Below are positions 6,110 to 6,116 of a DNA stretch of 6,116 nucleotides, one piece after another (within the stretch, counting starts at the first letter, position 1; each line of letters begins with the position of its first letter). This DNA comes from Bacteroidales bacterium. GTDB taxonomy: Bacteria; Bacteroidota; Bacteroidia; Bacteroidales; UBA932. A program made the translations under genes and the position numbers. The notes under the pieces are model-generated. The model had not been told where the DNA came from. It saw nothing but the letters and a program-made list of their open reading frames with translations, and did no database searches. The stretch is from contig SFMU01000093.1 of the NCBI GenBank assembly GCA_004552965.1, positions 1 to 6,116 on the forward strand. The letters run 5' to 3'.

Positions 6110-6116
6110 GGAAGAC

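Overview
The window looks like chromosomal DNA from a Bacteroidales-type bacterium. The evidence is the run TolC, HlyD-like adaptor, FtsX/MacB-type permease with 'TLINILGMSVAFA' at its N-terminus, starts without a recognisable Shine-Dalgarno sequence, and a TAnnTTTG-type -7 box near the right edge. Genus cannot be fixed from the sequence.

Left part (1-2784, minus strand): three genes of an efflux or export operon run right to left. They are an outer-membrane TolC-family channel (2778-1417), a periplasmic adaptor (1359-103) and the first 33 codons of an ABC-transporter permease (99-1, cut by the window edge). The adaptor and permease are 3 nt apart, and the channel and adaptor 57 nt apart. The ATPase is not in view. 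Upstream of tolC lie two near-identical perfect palindromes, TGTAAA-N5-TTTACA, centred 22 bp apart. Further down are a perfect sigma-54 -24 half and a TTGCA -12-like half, but with the wrong spacing. The layout resembles an enhancer-activated promoter.

Middle (3003-4090): an AraC-family regulator on the minus strand is broken near its 3' end. Its second helix-turn-helix lacks a net 19 nt, which removes the start of the recognition helix and creates an early stop; the expected C-terminal motif continues in another frame. It is divergent from the next gene across 216 bp, so it may once have controlled it.

Right part (4091-5593, plus strand): an intact PLP-dependent beta-eliminating lyase of the tryptophanase/tyrosine phenol-lyase family. 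Its substrate-pocket residues are mostly of the tyrosine phenol-lyase type, but two residues conserved in both classical enzymes are replaced. A strong intrinsic terminator follows. Immediately beyond is the C-terminal stump of an alpha/beta hydrolase (about 5610-5852) without its nucleophile half. The last 264 nt hold no gene; at the edge there is an imperfect inverted repeat overlapping a possible promoter for a gene outside the window.

The two most notable items are the tandem-palindrome control region of the efflux operon and the unusual lyase beside a damaged AraC regulator. I found no CRISPR array, tRNA, rRNA, transposase or phage gene.
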